This document shows positions 1-11,033 of a stretch of 64,000 bases of DNA, piece after piece. The notes beneath the pieces were generated by a model, which was given only the letters and a program-made list of their open reading frames with translations, had not been told where the DNA came from and searched no databases. Position 1 is the first letter of the stretch, and the number at the start of each line of letters is the position of its first letter. Made by a program: the position numbers and the translations under genes. Source of the DNA: Comamonadaceae bacterium (GTDB lineage: Bacteria > Pseudomonadota > Gammaproteobacteria > Burkholderiales > Burkholderiaceae_C). The stretch lies in NCBI GenBank assembly GCA_021299875.1, contig JAJTEW010000008.1, forward strand, positions 248,001 to 312,000. Direction: 5' to 3'.

Positions 1-1
1 G

Positions 2-928
2 GTGGCCCCCGCCACCCAGGCGCAAACCTTGCCCTCGGGGCCGGTGCGCATCCTGGTGGGGTTCGCACCAGGAGGCGGGACCGACATCTTGGCCCGCATC
101 GTGGCGCAAAAGCTGCAAGTCATGTGGGGCGTCACCGTGTTGGTGGAAAACCGTGCGGGCGCGACCGGTGTGATCGCTGCAGAATTTGTCGCCAAAGCCC
201 CGCCGGATGGCAACACCCTGCTGATGGCGCACATCAACAGCCATGCTTTGGCCCCCGCGCTGATGCCCAAACTCAACTATGTGGTGGACCGCGACTTCAC
301 GCCTTTGACCTTGGTGGGCATCACGCCCAATTTGCTGATCTCGAACAACGACCAACCCGCCAAAACCGTGGCCGAATTGGTCGCTCAATGCAAGGCCAAC
401 CCCGGCAAGGTGAGCTTTGGTTCTGCCGGTCAAGGCTCGGCCCAGCACATGGCGCTCGAGTCCTTCAAGCTGGCTGCAGGTGTGGACACCATCCACATTC
501 CCTACAAGGGATCAGGCCCCATGTTGGCGGATTTGATTGGGGGCCAGATCGCTTATTCGTTTGACACCATGACCGCTGCGACACCGCACGTCAAAAGCGG
601 CAAAGTGCGCGCGATTGCTCAAACCCGTGCCAAGCGGGCATCCAGCTACCCCAACGTGCCCACCATGGTTGAGGCAGGCTTTCCCAACTTTGAAGCCACC
701 ACCTGGTATGGCTTGGCAGGACCGGGCAAGATGCCCCCAGCCATGGCGCAGCGCATGAACGAAGACATCAACAAAGTGCTGCTCATGCCCGATGTGATGG
801 AAAAATTGGCGCAGTTCGGCGCAGAAGACGGCGGCGGTTCAGCCCAACGCTTTGCAGACTTCATTCGCAGCGAACAAGTCAAGTGGGCCAAAGTGGTCAA
901 AGACAGCAACGTCAAGCTCGACAGCTGA
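2..928 (+). CDS. Bug-family tripartite tricarboxylate transporter substrate-binding protein (TctC-like), 5' end truncated by window
   Basis: ORF translation with the Bug-family pattern (PVRILVGFAPGGGTDILARIVAQKL...ENRAGATGVIAAEFVAKAPPDG...); open at window start. Confidence 0.9.
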   Translation: MAPATQAQTLPSGPVRILVGFAPGGGTDILARIVAQKLQVMWGVTVLVENRAGATGVIAAEFVAKAPPDGNTLLMAHINSHALAPALMPKLNYVVDRDFTPLTLVGITPNLLISNNDQPAKTVAELVAQCKANPGKVSFGSAGQGSAQHMALESFKLAAGVDTIHIPYKGSGPMLADLIGGQIAYSFDTMTAATPHVKSGKVRAIAQTRAKRASSYPNVPTMVEAGFPNFEATTWYGLAGPGKMPPAMAQRMNEDINKVLLMPDVMEKLAQFGAEDGGGSAQRFADFIRSEQVKWAKVVKDSNVKLDS

Positions 929-1716
929 TGACCGACATTCTGGCCTCAGGCACCGTGGAACTTGTCATCCGGCAAGGTGTGGCCACGGTGACCTTCAACC
1001 GACCCCAGGCTCGCAATGCGATGACCTGGGCCATGTACCAACAACTCAGCCGCCACTGCGAAGCGTTCAAAGCTGATACCAGCGTGCGCGCTGTGGTGTT
1101 TCGTGGTGCCGGAGGCCAAGCCTTTGTGGCAGGCACCGACATCGAGCAATTCAAAACCTTCAACACGGGCGAAGACGGCGTGGCCTACGAGGCGCAAATC
1201 GAAGCCTGCATTGACTTGCTTTGCTCTTTGCCCATGCCCACCCTGGCGGTCATCGAAGGCTGGGCTGTCGGCGGCGGCCTGGCCATTGCCACCGCTTGCG
1301 ACTTTCGCCTGGCCACACCGGGCTCGCAATTGGGTGTGCCGATTGCCAAAACATTGGGCAACTGTTTGTCGGTGGCGAATGTGGCGCGCCTGCGTGCCGC
1401 TTTTGGACACCAACGTGTCAAACGCATGCTCATGCTGGCCGAGATGATCGGGGCTGATGAGGCCCTGGCCTGCGGCTATTTGCACCAACTGGCAGAACCC
1501 ACCGACATCGATGCGACCACCAACGCCTTGGTGCAGCGTCTGACATCCTTGGCCCCGGTGACCCAACTGGTGAGCAAACAAGCACTGAACCGATTGGTGC
1601 AGCACAGCGCACCCGAGGCCGAAGACCTGATTCGCCAAGCCTACGGCAGCAAGGACTTCCGCGAAGGTGTCAACGCCTTTGTGGCCAAACGCAAACCCCT
1701 TTGGAAAGGTCTTTGA
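928..1716 (+). CDS. Enoyl-CoA hydratase/isomerase family protein
   Basis: Crotonase-fold motifs (NRPQARNAMTWAM, GGQAFVAGTDIEQF, EGWAVGGGLAIATACDFRLAT); ATG at 928 overlaps the upstream TGA (TGATG). Confidence 0.9.
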   Translation: MTDILASGTVELVIRQGVATVTFNRPQARNAMTWAMYQQLSRHCEAFKADTSVRAVVFRGAGGQAFVAGTDIEQFKTFNTGEDGVAYEAQIEACIDLLCSLPMPTLAVIEGWAVGGGLAIATACDFRLATPGSQLGVPIAKTLGNCLSVANVARLRAAFGHQRVKRMLMLAEMIGADEALACGYLHQLAEPTDIDATTNALVQRLTSLAPVTQLVSKQALNRLVQHSAPEAEDLIRQAYGSKDFREGVNAFVAKRKPLWKGL

Positions 1717-1718
1717 GC

Positions 1719-2933
1719 ATGGCAAGCGCAGAACGCACCGGACCTTTGGCCGGACTGCGCGTCCTCGAAATGACGCAGATCATGTCGGGCCCAACCTGTG
1801 GCCTGCTGTTGGCCGACATGGGGGCGGATGTCATCAAGATCGAAAAGCTCCCCGGCGGCGATGACGCCCGGGGCTACCGCGACCCGCAAATCAACGGCGT
1901 GTCTGCGCCCTTTTTGATGCTCAACCGCAATAAACGCGGCTTGGCCATTGACCTGAAAAAACCACAAGGCCGCGCCCTGCTGCTGCGCATGGTCAAAGAC
2001 GCCGATGTGCTGGTCGAGAACTTCCGGGGCGGCACCATGGAGAAGCTGGGTCTAAGCTACGCAACCCTGCGCGAAGTGAACCCAGGTCTGATTTATTGCG
2101 CCATATCGGGCTATGGCCGCACCGGCCCTTACGCCGACAAGGGCGGCTTTGACCTGATCGCTCAAGGCTTTGCCGGCTTGATGGCGGTGACGGGCGAGCC
2201 CGGTCGACCCCCTGCCAAAAGCGGCAACGCTGTGTCCGACATGAACGCGGGCATCTTGGCCGCCACGGGCATCTTGGCCGCTTATATCCACAAGCTCAAA
2301 ACCGGCGAGGGCCAAATTGTGGACACCTCTTTGAGCGACGCTGCCCTGCAGCAAACCTATTGGCACGCCGCCGTTTGGCTGGCCACGCAGCGCGAACCCC
2401 AGCCCACGGGCTCGGCGCACATCCTGACCGCGCCCTACCAAGCCTTTGAAGCCAGCGACGGATGGATCAACATCGGTGGGGCCAACCAGACCAACTGGGA
2501 GCGCATTTGCACCGTGCTGGGCCACCCCGAGTGGCGAGAAGACCCCCGTTTTGCGACCAACAGCGACCGCATGGCCCATTTGAACGAATTGGTGAAGCTG
2601 ATGAATGCCGTGCTGCGCCAACGCACACGTGCCGAATGGCAAGCCGACATGGATGCCGCAGGCGTGCCCGCTGGGCCGGTCCACACCATCGGCGAGGCGC
2701 TGTCACACCCGCAAACTTTGGCGCGCGGCATGGTGGTGACCTTGGAGCACCCGCAAGCGGGCACCACGCGTGGCATTGGGTGTCCGATCCACTTTTCGCA
2801 AACACCCACCGACACCGGACAAGCCGCCCCTTTGCTGGGCCAGCACACACGCGAATTGCTGCAAGAACACGGCTTGAGCGAAGCTGAAATCAACGACCTG
2901 ATCGCGCAAGGCGCCGTGTCTCAGGCGGGTTAA
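1719..2933 (+). CDS. CaiB/BaiF family CoA-transferase
   Basis: Typical N-terminus GPLAGLRVLEMTQIMSGPTCGLLLADMGADVIKIE and VLVENFRGGTMEKLGLSY. Confidence 0.92.
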   Translation: MASAERTGPLAGLRVLEMTQIMSGPTCGLLLADMGADVIKIEKLPGGDDARGYRDPQINGVSAPFLMLNRNKRGLAIDLKKPQGRALLLRMVKDADVLVENFRGGTMEKLGLSYATLREVNPGLIYCAISGYGRTGPYADKGGFDLIAQGFAGLMAVTGEPGRPPAKSGNAVSDMNAGILAATGILAAYIHKLKTGEGQIVDTSLSDAALQQTYWHAAVWLATQREPQPTGSAHILTAPYQAFEASDGWINIGGANQTNWERICTVLGHPEWREDPRFATNSDRMAHLNELVKLMNAVLRQRTRAEWQADMDAAGVPAGPVHTIGEALSHPQTLARGMVVTLEHPQAGTTRGIGCPIHFSQTPTDTGQAAPLLGQHTRELLQEHGLSEAEINDLIAQGAVSQAG

Positions 2934-2948
2934 GACGCCCGTCGGATC

Positions 2949-2968
2949 AGCGGGTTTTCAAACCCGCT
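2949..2968. terminator. Hairpin between the convergent CoA-transferase and alaS genes
   Basis: AGCGGGT-TTTCAA-ACCCGCT inverted repeat overlapping the alaS stop. Confidence 0.5.
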
Positions 2969-5609
2969 CGTTCACCCAAGCCTGCACGCTGGCCAGCGCT
3001 GCGGGCAAGGCTGCCGGGTTGTTGCCGCCGGCCATGGCCATGTCGGGCTTGCCACCGCCTTTGCCACCGACCTGGCCTGCCACAAAACTGGCCAACTCAC
3101 CAGCTTTGACTTTGCCCACGGTGTCGGCAGTCACGCCCGCGGCGATCTGCACTTTTTCGCCGTCCACAGCGGTCAGCACGATCACAGCGGTCTTGATCTT
3201 GTCCTTGAGCTTGTCCATGGTGTCGCGCAAAGTCTTGGCGTCGGCGCCCTCCAGCGTGGCCACCAGCAGCTTGATGCCTTTGACGTCCACCGCTTGGCTC
3301 AGCAGCTCATCGCCCTGGGCCGAAGCCAGCTTGCCTTTGGCAGCGGCCAGTTCTTTTTCCAGCGCCTTGACCTGGTCCAACACTTGGGCAATGCGTGCAT
3401 TCAGCTCGGCCGGTTGGGCCTTGAGCGTGCCTGCCGCCTGGGTGACGGTGTCTTCGAGAGATTGCAAATAGGCCAGTGCATTGGCCCCCGTCACCGCCTC
3501 GATGCGGCGCACGCCTGCCGCCACACCGCCTTCGCTGACGATTTTGAACAGGCCAATGTCGCCCGTGGCTTTCACGTGGGTGCCGCCGCAAAGTTCGCGG
3601 CTGGAGCCGATGTCGAGCACACGCACGGTCTCGCCGTACTTCTCACCAAACAGCATCACGGCTCCGGTTTTCTGGGCGCTTTCGATGTCCATCACACGCG
3701 CTTGCGCGGCGGCATTGGCCAAAATTTCGGCGTTGACCTGGGCTTCGATCTGGCGAATCTCGGCATCGGTCACCGGCGCGTTGTGCGCAAAGTCAAAACG
3801 GGTGCGCTCGGCATTGACCAAGCTGCCCTTTTGCTGCACATGGCCGCCCAGCACTTCGCGCAGGGCTTTGTGCATCAGGTGCGTGGCGCTGTGGTTGCGC
3901 ACGGTGGCGGCGCGCAGGCCCAAGTCCACATGGGCTTGCAGTGCATCACCCACCTTCAGGCTGCCGGATTTGACTTCGCCGTGGTGGCCAAACACATCGG
4001 CTTTGATCTTGAGCGTGTCGGCCACATTGAACTGGCCGCCGGCGTTGTGCAGCATGCCCTGATCGCCCACCTGACCACCCGACTCGGCATAAAAAGGTGT
4101 GGTGTCCAACACCACCACGCCTGCTTGGCCTGCTTTGAGCTCGTTCACGGCGTTGCCGTCGGCGAACAAAGCCAGCACTTGGGCGTTGGCCGTCAGCTCG
4201 TCATAACCCACAAAGTCGTTGCCAGCGCCGGTGTAATCGAGCGCCTTGTCCATCTTGAACTTGCCAGCTGCACGGGCCTGGGCTTTTTGCTTTTCCATGG
4301 CGGAGGCAAAACCGGCTTCGTCCACGCTCAGGCCGCGCTCGCGACACACGTCGGCCGACAGGTCGAGTGGGAAGCCGTAGGTGTCGTGCAGCTTGAAGGC
4401 CACTTCGCCGGGCAACACTTTCACACCACCGTCCAGGGCCGCATCCAGAATTTGCATGCCGCTTTGCAGCGTCTCAAAGAAGCGTTCTTCTTCCACACGC
4501 AAAACGTCGGCAATGCGATCGGCCTGATCGGCCATGTTGGGGTATGCCGCGCCCATGAGCTTCACCAAATCAGGCACCAGCTTGTGGAAGAACGGGGTCT
4601 TTTGGCCCAGCAAATAACCGTGACGAATCGCACGGCGCACGATGCGGCGCTGCACATAACCGCGGCCTTCGTTGCTGGGCACCACGCCATCGCTCACCAA
4701 GAAGGCGGTGGCACGGATGTGGTCGGCGATCACCCGCAGCGACTTGTTGTTCAGGTCGGTGCAACCGGTTTCGCGCGATGCGGCTTTGATCAGCGCGTCA
4801 AAAATGTCGATTTCGTAGTTGCTGTGCACATGTTGCAAGATGGCGGCCAAACGCTCCAAGCCCATGCCCGTGTCCACACAAGGTGCGGGCAGCGGCGTGA
4901 CGGCGCCAGTGTCGTCCATGTTGAACTGCATGAACACGTTGTTCCAGATTTCGATGAAGCGGTCGCCGTCTTCATCGGGACTGCCGGGTGGGCCACCCGG
5001 GATGTGGGCGCCGTGGTCGTAAAAAATCTCGGAGCAAGGGCCGCAAGGGCCGGTGTCGGCCATCATCCAGAAGTTGTCGGACTTGTAGCGCCCCCCCTTG
5101 TTGTCGCCGATGCGAATGATGCGGTTCTCTGCCTTGATGCGCTCAGGCGTCCAGCCTGCTTTGACAAAAATGCCCTCCCAAATGGCATGGGCCTCGTCGT
5201 CTTCCATGTACACCGTGGCGTACAACTTGTCGGCGGGCAGTTTGTAGACTTGGGTCAGCAACTCCCATGCCCACTCCAGCGATTCGCGCTTGAAGTAGTC
5301 GCCAAACGACCAGTTGCCCAGCATCTCAAAAAAGGTGTGGTGGCGGGCGGTGTAGCCCACGTTTTCCAGATCGTTGTGCTTGCCACCGGCTCGCAGGCAG
5401 GCTTGCACCGATGCGGCCCGCACATAAGAGCGCTTGTCCGAGCCCAAAAACACGTCCTTGAACTGCACCATGCCCGAGTTGGTGAACATCAAGGTGGGGT
5501 CGTTGCCCGGAACCAAGGGGCTGGATGCCACCACGGTGTGGCCTTTGGACTCAAAAAAGTCCAGGAAGGTCTTGCGGATGTCGGAGACGGAAATGGGGGC
5601 TTGGCTCAT
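2958..5609 (-). CDS. alaS: Alanine--tRNA ligase
   Basis: Translation [56 protein letters not shown] plus C-terminal CGGTHV and DHHA1 region. Confidence 0.97.
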   Translation of the reverse strand: MSQAPISVSDIRKTFLDFFESKGHTVVASSPLVPGNDPTLMFTNSGMVQFKDVFLGSDKRSYVRAASVQACLRAGGKHNDLENVGYTARHHTFFEMLGNWSFGDYFKRESLEWAWELLTQVYKLPADKLYATVYMEDDEAHAIWEGIFVKAGWTPERIKAENRIIRIGDNKGGRYKSDNFWMMADTGPCGPCSEIFYDHGAHIPGGPPGSPDEDGDRFIEIWNNVFMQFNMDDTGAVTPLPAPCVDTGMGLERLAAILQHVHSNYEIDIFDALIKAASRETGCTDLNNKSLRVIADHIRATAFLVSDGVVPSNEGRGYVQRRIVRRAIRHGYLLGQKTPFFHKLVPDLVKLMGAAYPNMADQADRIADVLRVEEERFFETLQSGMQILDAALDGGVKVLPGEVAFKLHDTYGFPLDLSADVCRERGLSVDEAGFASAMEKQKAQARAAGKFKMDKALDYTGAGNDFVGYDELTANAQVLALFADGNAVNELKAGQAGVVVLDTTPFYAESGGQVGDQGMLHNAGGQFNVADTLKIKADVFGHHGEVKSGSLKVGDALQAHVDLGLRAATVRNHSATHLMHKALREVLGGHVQQKGSLVNAERTRFDFAHNAPVTDAEIRQIEAQVNAEILANAAAQARVMDIESAQKTGAVMLFGEKYGETVRVLDIGSSRELCGGTHVKATGDIGLFKIVSEGGVAAGVRRIEAVTGANALAYLQSLEDTVTQAAGTLKAQPAELNARIAQVLDQVKALEKELAAAKGKLASAQGDELLSQAVDVKGIKLLVATLEGADAKTLRDTMDKLKDKIKTAVIVLTAVDGEKVQIAAGVTADTVGKVKAGELASFVAGQVGGKGGGKPDMAMAGGNNPAALPAALASVQAWVNERV

Positions 5610-5801
5610 GGTGGTTCGGGCTTTCAATGCAACCGGCCATTATAGATTTGAGGCAAGGCCATTTCCTGGCTTGTACAGGACCAGCCGCCCTCTGGGCATC
5701 GGGGTTTTGAGACTTTTGTGACAGACGGTGAAACGCACTAACGCTAAGCTTACCGATGGCCTGTAAAAAAGCACCTGCACTTGCAGCTTCTGGAGACCCC
5801 C

Positions 5802-7280
5802 ATGGACATGAAGACATCCCCCCTCGCCCAACTCAACGACCCGAGCCTGCTCAAGACCGACGCCCTGATCAACGGCCAATGGGTCAAGGGCCCCAGTCGT
5901 TTTGCCGTGACCGACCCTGCCACCGGCGCCCACTTGGCCGACGTGGCCAATCTGGGCCCTGCTGAGGCGCAGGCCGCGATTGCCGCAGCCAACGCCGCTT
6001 GGGGCCCCTGGAAAGCCAAAACCGCCAAAGAGCGCAGCATCATCTTGCGCAAGTGGTACGACCTGCTGATGGCCAATCAAGACGACTTGGGCCGCATCAT
6101 GACCGCCGAGCAAGGCAAGCCCCTGCCCGAGGCCAAAGGGGAAGTTGCTTATGGCGCCAGCTTTGTCGAATGGTTTGCTGAAGAAGCCAAACGCGTCAAC
6201 GGCGAGACCCTGCCTCAGTTTGACAACAACCGTCGTCTGTTGGTGCTCAAACAGCCCATCGGCGTGTGCGCTGCCATCACACCCTGGAACTTCCCGTTGG
6301 CCATGATCACGCGCAAAGTCGCACCGGCCTTGGCCGCGGGCTGTCCAGTCATCATCAAACCGGCTGAGCTCACGCCCCTGACGGCCCTGGCCGCGGCCGA
6401 GTTGGCCATCCGTGCGGGCATTCCCGCGGGCGTGCTCAACATGATCACGGCCGACGCCGACAACTCGATTGCCGTGGGCCAGGTGCTGTGCGCCAGCGAG
6501 GTGGTGCGCCACATCAGCTTCACCGGCTCGACCGAAGTGGGCCGCATCTTGATGGCACAGTCCGCACCCACCGTCAAAAAAATGTCGCTCGAACTTGGCG
6601 GCAACGCACCCTTCATCGTGTTTGAAGACGCCGACATTGACAGCGCCGTCGAAGGCGCATTCGCCAGCAAATACCGCAACGCCGGCCAGACCTGTGTGTG
6701 CTCCAACCGCATCTATGTGCAGGAAGCCGTTTACGAAGCGTTCGCCACCAAATTTGCCGCCAAAGTCAAAACCGCCAAGGTGGGCAACGGCTTTGATGAA
6801 GGCGTTAACCAAGGCCCGCTGATTGAGCCCGCCGCACTGGACAAGGTGGAGCGCCACGTGAAAGACGCCATCGCCAAAGGGGGCCGCGTGCTCACCGGTG
6901 GCCAGCGTCTGGGCGGCCAATTCTTCGAACCGACGGTGATCGCCGATGCCAACGCCGACATGCTCTGTGCCAAGGAAGAGACCTTCGGCCCTTTCGCGCC
7001 CATCTTCAAGTTCAAAACAGAGCAAGAAGCGGTGGATGCGGCCAACAACACCGAGTTCGGCCTGGCCAGCTACTTTTACAGCCGCGATGTGGGCCGCATC
7101 TTCCGCGTCGCCGAAGCGCTGGAATACGGCATGGTGGGCATCAACGTGGGCATTTTGGCCACCGAGCATGTCCCGTTTGGAGGCGTCAAACAGTCAGGCT
7201 TAGGCCGTGAAGGCTCCAGCCACGGCATGGAAGACTATGTGGAGATCAAGTACCTCTGTGTAGGCGATATCTTGAATTGA
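5802..7280 (+). CDS. gabD: NAD(P)-dependent succinate-semialdehyde dehydrogenase
   Basis: Aldehyde dehydrogenase motifs (TPWNFPLAMITRKVAPALAAGCPVIIKPAELTPLTA, FTGSTEVGR, LELGGNAPFIVFEDAD, GQTCVC). Confidence 0.9.
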   Translation: MDMKTSPLAQLNDPSLLKTDALINGQWVKGPSRFAVTDPATGAHLADVANLGPAEAQAAIAAANAAWGPWKAKTAKERSIILRKWYDLLMANQDDLGRIMTAEQGKPLPEAKGEVAYGASFVEWFAEEAKRVNGETLPQFDNNRRLLVLKQPIGVCAAITPWNFPLAMITRKVAPALAAGCPVIIKPAELTPLTALAAAELAIRAGIPAGVLNMITADADNSIAVGQVLCASEVVRHISFTGSTEVGRILMAQSAPTVKKMSLELGGNAPFIVFEDADIDSAVEGAFASKYRNAGQTCVCSNRIYVQEAVYEAFATKFAAKVKTAKVGNGFDEGVNQGPLIEPAALDKVERHVKDAIAKGGRVLTGGQRLGGQFFEPTVIADANADMLCAKEETFGPFAPIFKFKTEQEAVDAANNTEFGLASYFYSRDVGRIFRVAEALEYGMVGINVGILATEHVPFGGVKQSGLGREGSSHGMEDYVEIKYLCVGDILN

Positions 7281-7332
7281 ACCCAGCTAAAGGCATGGCT
7301 TCCTGGCCATTGCCCCGGGGCGCTCAGGTCAG

Positions 7333-8328
7333 TCAGGGCAAATTTTCAGACCTGAAGAAGGCACGAAATGGCACTGTGAACTCAAAGTCTTGCAGCAAGG
7401 CCCTGTGGACCCACGCCACCGAGTCAGCCCAAGCGGGCTCGGCTCGCACGCTCCACTCCACAAAAGGCGCCAAATAAGGTTTGTCAGCCCACAGCGCTGG
7501 GCTGGCCACAAGTTTGTAAGCAGGAGAATTGGTCCAAACGTTGCCTGGCCACCAACTCAGCCCCATGCACAGGGCAATCATGGCGGGCAACAACCAAAAT
7601 TTGCAACGCTCCAGCAGGCCGTCTAGGCGGGCCAAGGTCAAAACCAAGGCGATAAGGCCAGCAAAAAACTGACACAGGTTGAGCAAGCCAAACAACAAAG
7701 AAGCACCCAAAACCACCGGACTCATGACCGTCTTTCGGTAAGCGGCTGACAGTTGTTCGGCAGAGATTTGGGGTGCAAAAAAACCGCCCATCAATTGCGC
7801 CGCACCCGAATTCGAATCCAAATCATCCGGAGATAAACCCGCCAACGAGGAGGCCCAAAGGGCGCTCATGACCGGCCTGATGTCGGCAGGCGCAGGAGTG
7901 CCCAACAAGACCTCTCCACGAAGCAAAATTCGGCCATTCAGCGCCTCCTGCGTGCTCAGCTGCGAGCGCCAACTCATCATCAGGTCTTGCTGATCCGCGC
8001 GGGCGACGATGGCATCAACCAAGGTTTTTTGAAGGTGCCACATGGTGCTCAGACCCAAGGTACAGCACAGCAGCAGCAGCAAGACTCTGGACTTCACAAA
8101 CCGATCGAGCCAACGCATCAGCAACAAGGCCAACCCCAAACCCGAGACGACACGCCCCCAAAGCTCAATGTCGTGCAATTGGTCTGGGGTGGTGGTCAGC
8201 TTCAAGTCACCCGCCAACTCCAACAAACGGTGGTTGAAAGACAACTCCAGCACCGCGTAGCAAGCCAGCACGGTCAAAAACCAAACTTGCGAATTGAGGG
8301 CTTGGTTTTGATGAACAGGTAAACGCAT
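7333..8328 (-). CDS. Hypothetical multi-pass membrane protein
   Basis: 331-aa ORF with several hydrophobic segments; family not recognised. Confidence 0.7.
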   Translation of the reverse strand: MRLPVHQNQALNSQVWFLTVLACYAVLELSFNHRLLELAGDLKLTTTPDQLHDIELWGRVVSGLGLALLLMRWLDRFVKSRVLLLLLCCTLGLSTMWHLQKTLVDAIVARADQQDLMMSWRSQLSTQEALNGRILLRGEVLLGTPAPADIRPVMSALWASSLAGLSPDDLDSNSGAAQLMGGFFAPQISAEQLSAAYRKTVMSPVVLGASLLFGLLNLCQFFAGLIALVLTLARLDGLLERCKFWLLPAMIALCMGLSWWPGNVWTNSPAYKLVASPALWADKPYLAPFVEWSVRAEPAWADSVAWVHRALLQDFEFTVPFRAFFRSENLP

Positions 8329-8401
8329 GAACAGATTTTAACTTTTAGAATCCTTGTGAAAGCGCTGGTCGTGGATGCTGAGCGTTTAGAATGGACGCAG
8401 T

Positions 8402-8475
8402 GCGGGTGTCGTTTAATGGTAGGACTTTTGCTTCCCAAGCAAATAACGAGGGTTCGATTCCCTTCACCCGCTCCA
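8402..8475 (+). tRNA. tRNA-Gly (CCC), CCA encoded
   Basis: GCGGGTG...CACCCGC acceptor stem, anticodon loop TTCCCAA between TTTGC/GCAAA stems, GGTTCGATTCC T arm, terminal TCCA. Confidence 0.95.
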
Positions 8476-8491
8476 ACCCCACCATGTCAAG

Positions 8492-8520
8492 CAAAAGGCC
8501 CCTCTCGGGGCCTTTTTTAA
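8492..8520 (+). terminator. Rho-independent terminator after tRNA-Gly
   Basis: AAAAGGCCCC-TCTC-GGGGCCTTTTTT. Confidence 0.85.
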
Positions 8521-8538
8521 TGTGCGCATCAAATGGGC

Positions 8539-9180
8539 TCAAAAGTGCAATTTCACACCCGTTTTGCTTTGCAGTAACTCTGGGGTCACGCCCGGGGCCA
8601 GCTCAACCACTTTGAGACCCGCCTCGGTCACGTCCATCACGGCCAAGTCGGTGATGATGCGGTCCACCACACCCACGCCGGTCAAAGGCAAGGTGCAGCT
8701 GGGCAAAATCTTCATGTCTTCGGTGCCGTCTTTTTTCTTCGCCACGTGTTCCATCAAGATGATCACGCGCTTGACACCGGCCACCAGGTCCATCGCGCCG
8801 CCCATGCCTTTGACCATCTTGCCGGGGATCATCCAGTTGGCCAAATCACCCTTCTCGCTCACCTGCATGGCGCCCAAAATCGACAAGTTGATTTTGCCGC
8901 CCCGGATCATGGCAAAGGACAATTCACTGCCAAAGATGGACGAACCTTGGATGGTGGTCACGGTTTGTTTGCCCGCATTGATCAGGTCAGCGTCCACCTC
9001 TTCTTCGATGGGGAAAGGACCGATGCCCAGCATGCCGTTTTCGCTTTGCAACCAGACCTCTTTGTCGGCCGGCACAAAGTTGGCCACCAGTGTGGGGATA
9101 CCGATGCCCAGGTTCACATAAAAACCGTCTTCCAATTCATGGGCCGCACGGGCGGCCATTTGGTCTTGACTCCAGCTCAT
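8539..9180 (-). CDS. 3-oxoacid CoA-transferase subunit B
   Basis: Motifs [38 protein letters not shown]; paired with subunit A. Confidence 0.92.
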   Translation of the reverse strand: MSWSQDQMAARAAHELEDGFYVNLGIGIPTLVANFVPADKEVWLQSENGMLGIGPFPIEEEVDADLINAGKQTVTTIQGSSIFGSELSFAMIRGGKINLSILGAMQVSEKGDLANWMIPGKMVKGMGGAMDLVAGVKRVIILMEHVAKKKDGTEDMKILPSCTLPLTGVGVVDRIITDLAVMDVTEAGLKVVELAPGVTPELLQSKTGVKLHF

Positions 9181-9181
9181 A

Positions 9182-9901
9182 TCAAACTCCAGCCTTTTCA
9201 GTGATCGTGCGCTTTTCAATGCGCTTTTCGGGGTGAGCGTTCAACACGATGCGGTGAACGTAAATGCCAGGCAGATGAACGCTGTCCGGATGCATCTCGC
9301 CGGTCTCGACGATCTCTTCGACCTCGACCACACAAATCTTGCCCGCCATGGCCACCGCTGGGTTGAAGTTGCGCGAAGTGAAGCGGAACTGCAAGTTACC
9401 AGACTTGTCGGCGCGATGCGCTTTGACAAAAGACACATCGGGCACCAGCGAGCGCTCCATCACATAGGTCTCGCCGTCGAACTCGCGCAGCTCTTTGCCC
9501 TCAGCCACCAAGGTGCCCACACCGGTCTTGGTAAAAAAAGCCGGGATGCCCGCACCGCCAGCACGCAGCTTCTCAGCCAGCGTGCCCTGGGGCGTGAACT
9601 CCAAAGCCAGTTCCCCCGCCAAGTATTGGCGCTCAAACTCTTTGTTTTCACCCACATACGAGGCGATCATTTTTTTGATCTGGCGGGTCTGCAACAAAAT
9701 GCCCAGACCAAAGTCGTCCACGCCAGCATTGTTCGAAATGGCGGTCAGGTTTTGCACACCACTGTCCTTGAGCGCACCAATCAGGGCCTCGGGAATGCCG
9801 CACAGGCCAAAACCGCCCACGCCAATCAACTGGCCGTCAGCGACGATGCCTTTCAAGGCCTCGGCTGCGGAAGGAAAAATCTTGTTCACGCCTGTCTCCA
9901 T
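9182..9901 (-). CDS. 3-oxoacid CoA-transferase subunit A
   Basis: Motifs [56 protein letters not shown]. Confidence 0.92.
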   Translation of the reverse strand: METGVNKIFPSAAEALKGIVADGQLIGVGGFGLCGIPEALIGALKDSGVQNLTAISNNAGVDDFGLGILLQTRQIKKMIASYVGENKEFERQYLAGELALEFTPQGTLAEKLRAGGAGIPAFFTKTGVGTLVAEGKELREFDGETYVMERSLVPDVSFVKAHRADKSGNLQFRFTSRNFNPAVAMAGKICVVEVEEIVETGEMHPDSVHLPGIYVHRIVLNAHPEKRIEKRTITEKAGV

Positions 9902-9925
9902 GTGGTGTTTGAAATCGATACGATA

Positions 9926-9945
9926 CTACGTAATGTGATACGTAG
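9926..9945. promoter_or_regulatory. Perfect 7-bp inverted repeat CTACGTA-N6-TACGTAG, candidate operator
   Basis: Read directly; lies between the divergent scoA-like and LuxR-type genes. Confidence 0.6.
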
Positions 9946-10022
9946 TTTTTCGTAGAGACCGCCCCTGATCCATCTGGGCCATGAAATGAGTTTTGGCCGC
10001 TGGTTTGACCCGCCACCGCAAA

Positions 10023-10582
10023 TGAACACCGACATTGATTACCGCCTTGCTTTTGATCTGGCCCCCATCGGCATGGTGCTCTCGCGCAACCGGGCCATCG
10101 TTGATTGCAATCAGCGCGTTTGCGAAATGTTTGGCGTTTCGAGAGAGCGGCTGGTGGGCCAGAGTTTTCAATTGCTCTACCCCAGCGCCGTCGAGTACGA
10201 AAGAACGGGGCAGAGAATCTCGCCAATTTTGAACACCCAGGGTGTGTACGCAGACGACCGCATCATGAAACGGGTGGACGGTCATTACAAAGGTGAAACT
10301 TTTTGGTGCCATGTCACCGGACGGGCCTTGAACCGAGAAGCACCCCACGCGGCCGGTATCTGGACATTCGAAGACCTTTCTGCCCGCAAGCCTGTCAAGG
10401 CAGAACTCACGGCTCGCGAGCGCGAAGTGGCAGCCCAGCTGATGGCTGGCCAAACCAGCAAGGAGATTGGCAAAGCCTTGGGCATCAGCCACCGCACCGT
10501 CGAGATTTACCGGGTCAAGCTGATGCGCAAATACCAAGCCTCCGGATCAGCGGATTTGATTCAAAAATTGATACGCGGCTGA
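10023..10582 (+). CDS. PAS-domain LuxR-type (GerE HTH) transcriptional regulator
   Basis: N-terminal PAS-like region (FDLAPIGMVLSRNRAIVDCNQRVCEMFGVSRERLVGQSF), C-terminal HTH LTAREREVAAQLMAGQTSKEIGKALGISHRTVEIYRVKLMRKYQ; longer start at 9986 also possible. Confidence 0.9.
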
Positions 10583-10673
10583 AGAAAGGGGCCACAAAAA
10601 AAACCACGCCAATCAGGATCATCTTTTCTGACTGAGTACGTTATCGAACATATAAAAATATATAAAATTTGCC

Positions 10674-11033
10674 ATGACCTTCTCCCCTGTGGCTGAGCCT
10701 TATTTGCACTTTCTCATGTCGCTGTCAGCTCCTGAGAACTTTCACGAACATGGGGCATTCGACGCCAATCACAAAGCCTTGTTTGAGTCAGCCGTCCTGC
10801 ACTGGTTCTTGGGCAAGCCTCTTTCGGTCCTAGAGACCATCAGCCAGGCCGAACTGGGATCACCCGCCACTTTGCACAAACGTCTGCAAGCTTTGATAGC
10901 GCAAGACTTAGTCAAATCGGAATGCATGGGGACAGACAAGCGCACAAAGTACGTGTCCCCAAGCACCAAGGGCATCCGTTACTTGGATTGGGTTGGCGAC
11001 AAGATGTTCAAGGCTTTGCCCCTGTCTGAATAA
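10674..11033 (+). CDS. Small winged-helix (MarR-like) DNA-binding protein
   Basis: Helix-turn-helix-like segment SVLETISQAELGSPATLHKRLQALIAQDLVKSE followed by a wing-like KRTKYVSPSTKG. Confidence 0.65.
   Translation: MTFSPVAEPYLHFLMSLSAPENFHEHGAFDANHKALFESAVLHWFLGKPLSVLETISQAELGSPATLHKRLQALIAQDLVKSECMGTDKRTKYVSPSTKGIRYLDWVGDKMFKALPLSE

Noticed and set aside
3294-5645. 783-aa plus-strand ORF antisense to alaS
   Set aside because: Shadow ORF of a GC-rich gene; His/Ala/Val-rich with no domain, while the alaS translation is unambiguous.
5640-7169. 509-aa minus-strand ORF opposite gabD
   Set aside because: Antisense shadow of the aldehyde dehydrogenase gene; composition-driven, no recognisable motifs.
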